Origin: Rhea pennata
Taxonomy: Eukaryota; Chordata; Aves; Rheiformes; Rheidae
Assembly (NCBI RefSeq): GCF_028389875.1
Contig: NC_084663.1
Span: forward strand, 119,559,801-119,623,800
Direction of reading: 5' to 3'
DNA: 64,000 nt
This document shows, piece after piece, positions 62,301-64,000 of this stretch. The stretch's first letter is position 1; every line of letters begins with the position of its first letter. The position numbers and the translations under genes were made by a program. Below the pieces are notes generated by a model. It did no database searches. It was given only the letters and a program-made list of their open reading frames with translations, and was not told where the DNA came from.

Positions 62301-64000
62301 TAAGGAGTGCAAGGTCAGGCTACGCAGTTTAAGACACACTTTCTGTTCTTGTTTCTGATTCACCAAAGCACTTAGGTGTGAGCATAGCTTTAAGAAAGTT
62401 GAATTATATCACCAAAGACAATTGGACTATTTACAGGCTTTAAGTTAAGTACAGCATTGAATCGCTTGCAAGTTGAGATAAGGAACAAAAGTGGAATAAT
62501 CTTCATTTTTTTTTTAATGCAAGGAACAGAAGTACAAATTACTGTATTAGTTCTATTGGCTTTAGTGCAGATGCAGCCCTCCAAACAAAGACTTAAACAT
62601 TACCATATGCCAAGAACAGATTTTTTAAATCTCCTTCAGCTTTCCTTGACTTTGAGGGAATACTTAGCCTTTTTTTTTAAAGTGAGAAATAAGTAATAAT
62701 CTAGAGAGACACTCTCTTACAAAAATCTTGCCTTTGTATATACTGCTTTAATCAGTACCTCCAGACCTCTTCTAACCTTAGAAAAGGCAATGATTCCCTT
62801 GCCCTTTATCAGATACACATACATTTTCTCCCAGAAATGACAGCTTTCAATTCAACAGCATTTTAGAAATTAATAATAAAAATTGGCCATGCACATGCAT
62901 TTAGAAGTAAATTACAGTAAAAGAAATATCCACAAGTGTGATCAAGAAGCCACTGAAGCAAACTTATTGAAAAAAAAAATCTAAAAGTAAGTATAATTGC
63001 ACTGGCAGTCAGGGAGAGAAATATAACAAGGCCTGCTACAGGGCAAGAAATTAAAATTCTAGCTACATTTTTCTATTTAATGTTCTTTCCTTCACTATAG
63101 GATGATGGGAAAACAAAATGATCTTCAGGATAAATATTGTTACTTCACCACAAGGTGACACTTAAGTAATTTTTGCTACACTCTGAAAAGGAAAAAAACC
63201 CAACAAACATATGCCTATTTCAGAAGCCTTAAAACTGTACTTATTGTATTTATTGTAACTGGTGGGATACAGTGCTCTGTATCATTGTGCCACTGCACAC
63301 ATCTGTCTGGTGCTTTTTGTGCCAGAAGAAAACATGTCACTTTAGTGCTGAAATCGTGACTGTTAGGACAATTTCTCCACTTGAAAAAGCCTTTTTTCCT
63401 TAGAATGCTAAAAAAATGTAACAGTGAGATTGTCCATACATGCCTCAGGTAGATAGTGTGAATATACTAGAAATAATCAGCCTCCTGACCATGTACAGAA
63501 ACCAAAACCCTGGCTGTGGAGACACACACGCTATCCCACCACTTTCCTCTCGGCACTTTCGTACGTTGCTCTCCAAAGCAGCTGTCATCACTCCTTGCCA
63601 CACCAGCGGGTTCCTGGGCTGCAAGAACCACCGGCACGAGCTCGGGTGGCTACTCTTGCAGCACACATGGCAAAATTAAAGCAACTAATCTCTTTCATCG
63701 TCTAGGAAAAAGGCAGTGATGCTGCTTCCTTCTTAGGAGAAACTTCTCACCAAAGACACCAGTAAGGAACAAGCTATTGTGGACTTGCTGGCAAAAGCTT
63801 AGAAACTGCTCTACTTGCTTATCAGCACCGAGGTGAGCGATGAATGAGCCACTTTCCTATCATTGGGGAGAAGGAGGGAAAAAGAGAAAGGAGGGGGGCA
63901 ATAGAGGGAAATCAGAGTATGAGATGAGGTATATTTCCCAACAAAACCAGGCTTGTTACATCAACGCCAGTCCCTGGCATTTATCTTACATAAATGTTTG

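Larger units (their letters stand above)
35438..64000 (-). other. ERG: ERG intron 3 (partial, over 28.5 kb)
   Basis: This is everything upstream of exon 4 to the window edge. I looked for the short exon ending in codons for MASTIK or for an AAHIK-type end, followed by a splice donor on the minus strand, and did not find one, so the intron seems to run off the window. Contents seen are a CpG-rich patch at 36.9-37.2 kb, homopolymers near 38.0, 41.2 and 54.8 kb, a TG/CG alternating tract near 46.3 kb, old repeat fragments near 57.3 and 59.2 kb, and a candidate enhancer near 58.3 kb. The remainder is AT-rich with no recognisable gene. ERG introns before exon 4 are also very long in human. Confidence 0.85.

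Noticed and set aside
1..64000. CRISPR arrays, operons, prophage or other prokaryotic systems
   Set aside because: The window is plainly an intron-containing vertebrate locus; no regularly spaced repeats or bacterial gene organisation are present.
1..64000. tRNA, rRNA or known intronic microRNA genes
   Set aside because: I saw no A-box/B-box pair with cloverleaf, no rRNA words and no hairpin I could match to a named microRNA. The hairpins found are imperfect old repeats.
1..64000. Endogenous retrovirus or long LINE coding remnants
   Set aside because: No long LTR pair, primer-binding site or reverse-transcriptase motif is seen in any frame. The only clear mobile element is a short CR1 3' end.

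Overview
This is a vertebrate genome window, almost certainly from a bird. It carries most of one gene, ERG (ETS-family transcription factor), transcribed leftward on the minus strand. The bird assignment rests on large AT-rich introns with few repeats, a CR1 retrotransposon 3' end (about 19865-19923), and a translated ERG that differs from the human protein I remember at only scattered residues. I cannot fix the species.

Gene layout, 5' to 3' on the minus strand, using human exon numbers: exon 4 (35220-35437), 5 (21035-21186), 6 (17921-18124), 7 (16881-16961), 7b (14717-14788), 8 (8572-8640), 9 (8154-8210), 10 (6228-6275) and terminal exon 11 (coding part 2880-3400, then the 3' UTR to about 935). 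All internal exons have AG/GT borders. The nine coding pieces sum to 1422 nt, an unbroken frame of 473 residues plus stop. Adding the six residues I remember for the upstream exon gives 479 aa, the length of the main human isoform. Exons 5-7 encode the Pointed (PNT) domain, exons 7-10 a linker, and exon 11 the whole ETS DNA-binding domain and the C-terminal tail. The start codon and first exons lie beyond position 64000.

The 28.5 kb from 35438 to 64000 is intron upstream of exon 4, and I see no second gene there. It holds a CpG-rich patch about 1.5 kb upstream of exon 4, simple repeats, and a motif cluster at 58.2-58.4 kb that could be an enhancer. Positions 1 to about 934 are downstream flank.

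No new biological system is visible. The points most worth a second look are the CpG-rich patch, two ETS/E-box/GATA/RUNX-type motif clusters, a run of symmetric skippable exons, a 3' UTR block that looks strongly conserved and carries miR-30 and miR-145 seed matches, and a dispersed family of old palindromic repeats. Every long open frame outside the ERG exons looks like chance.
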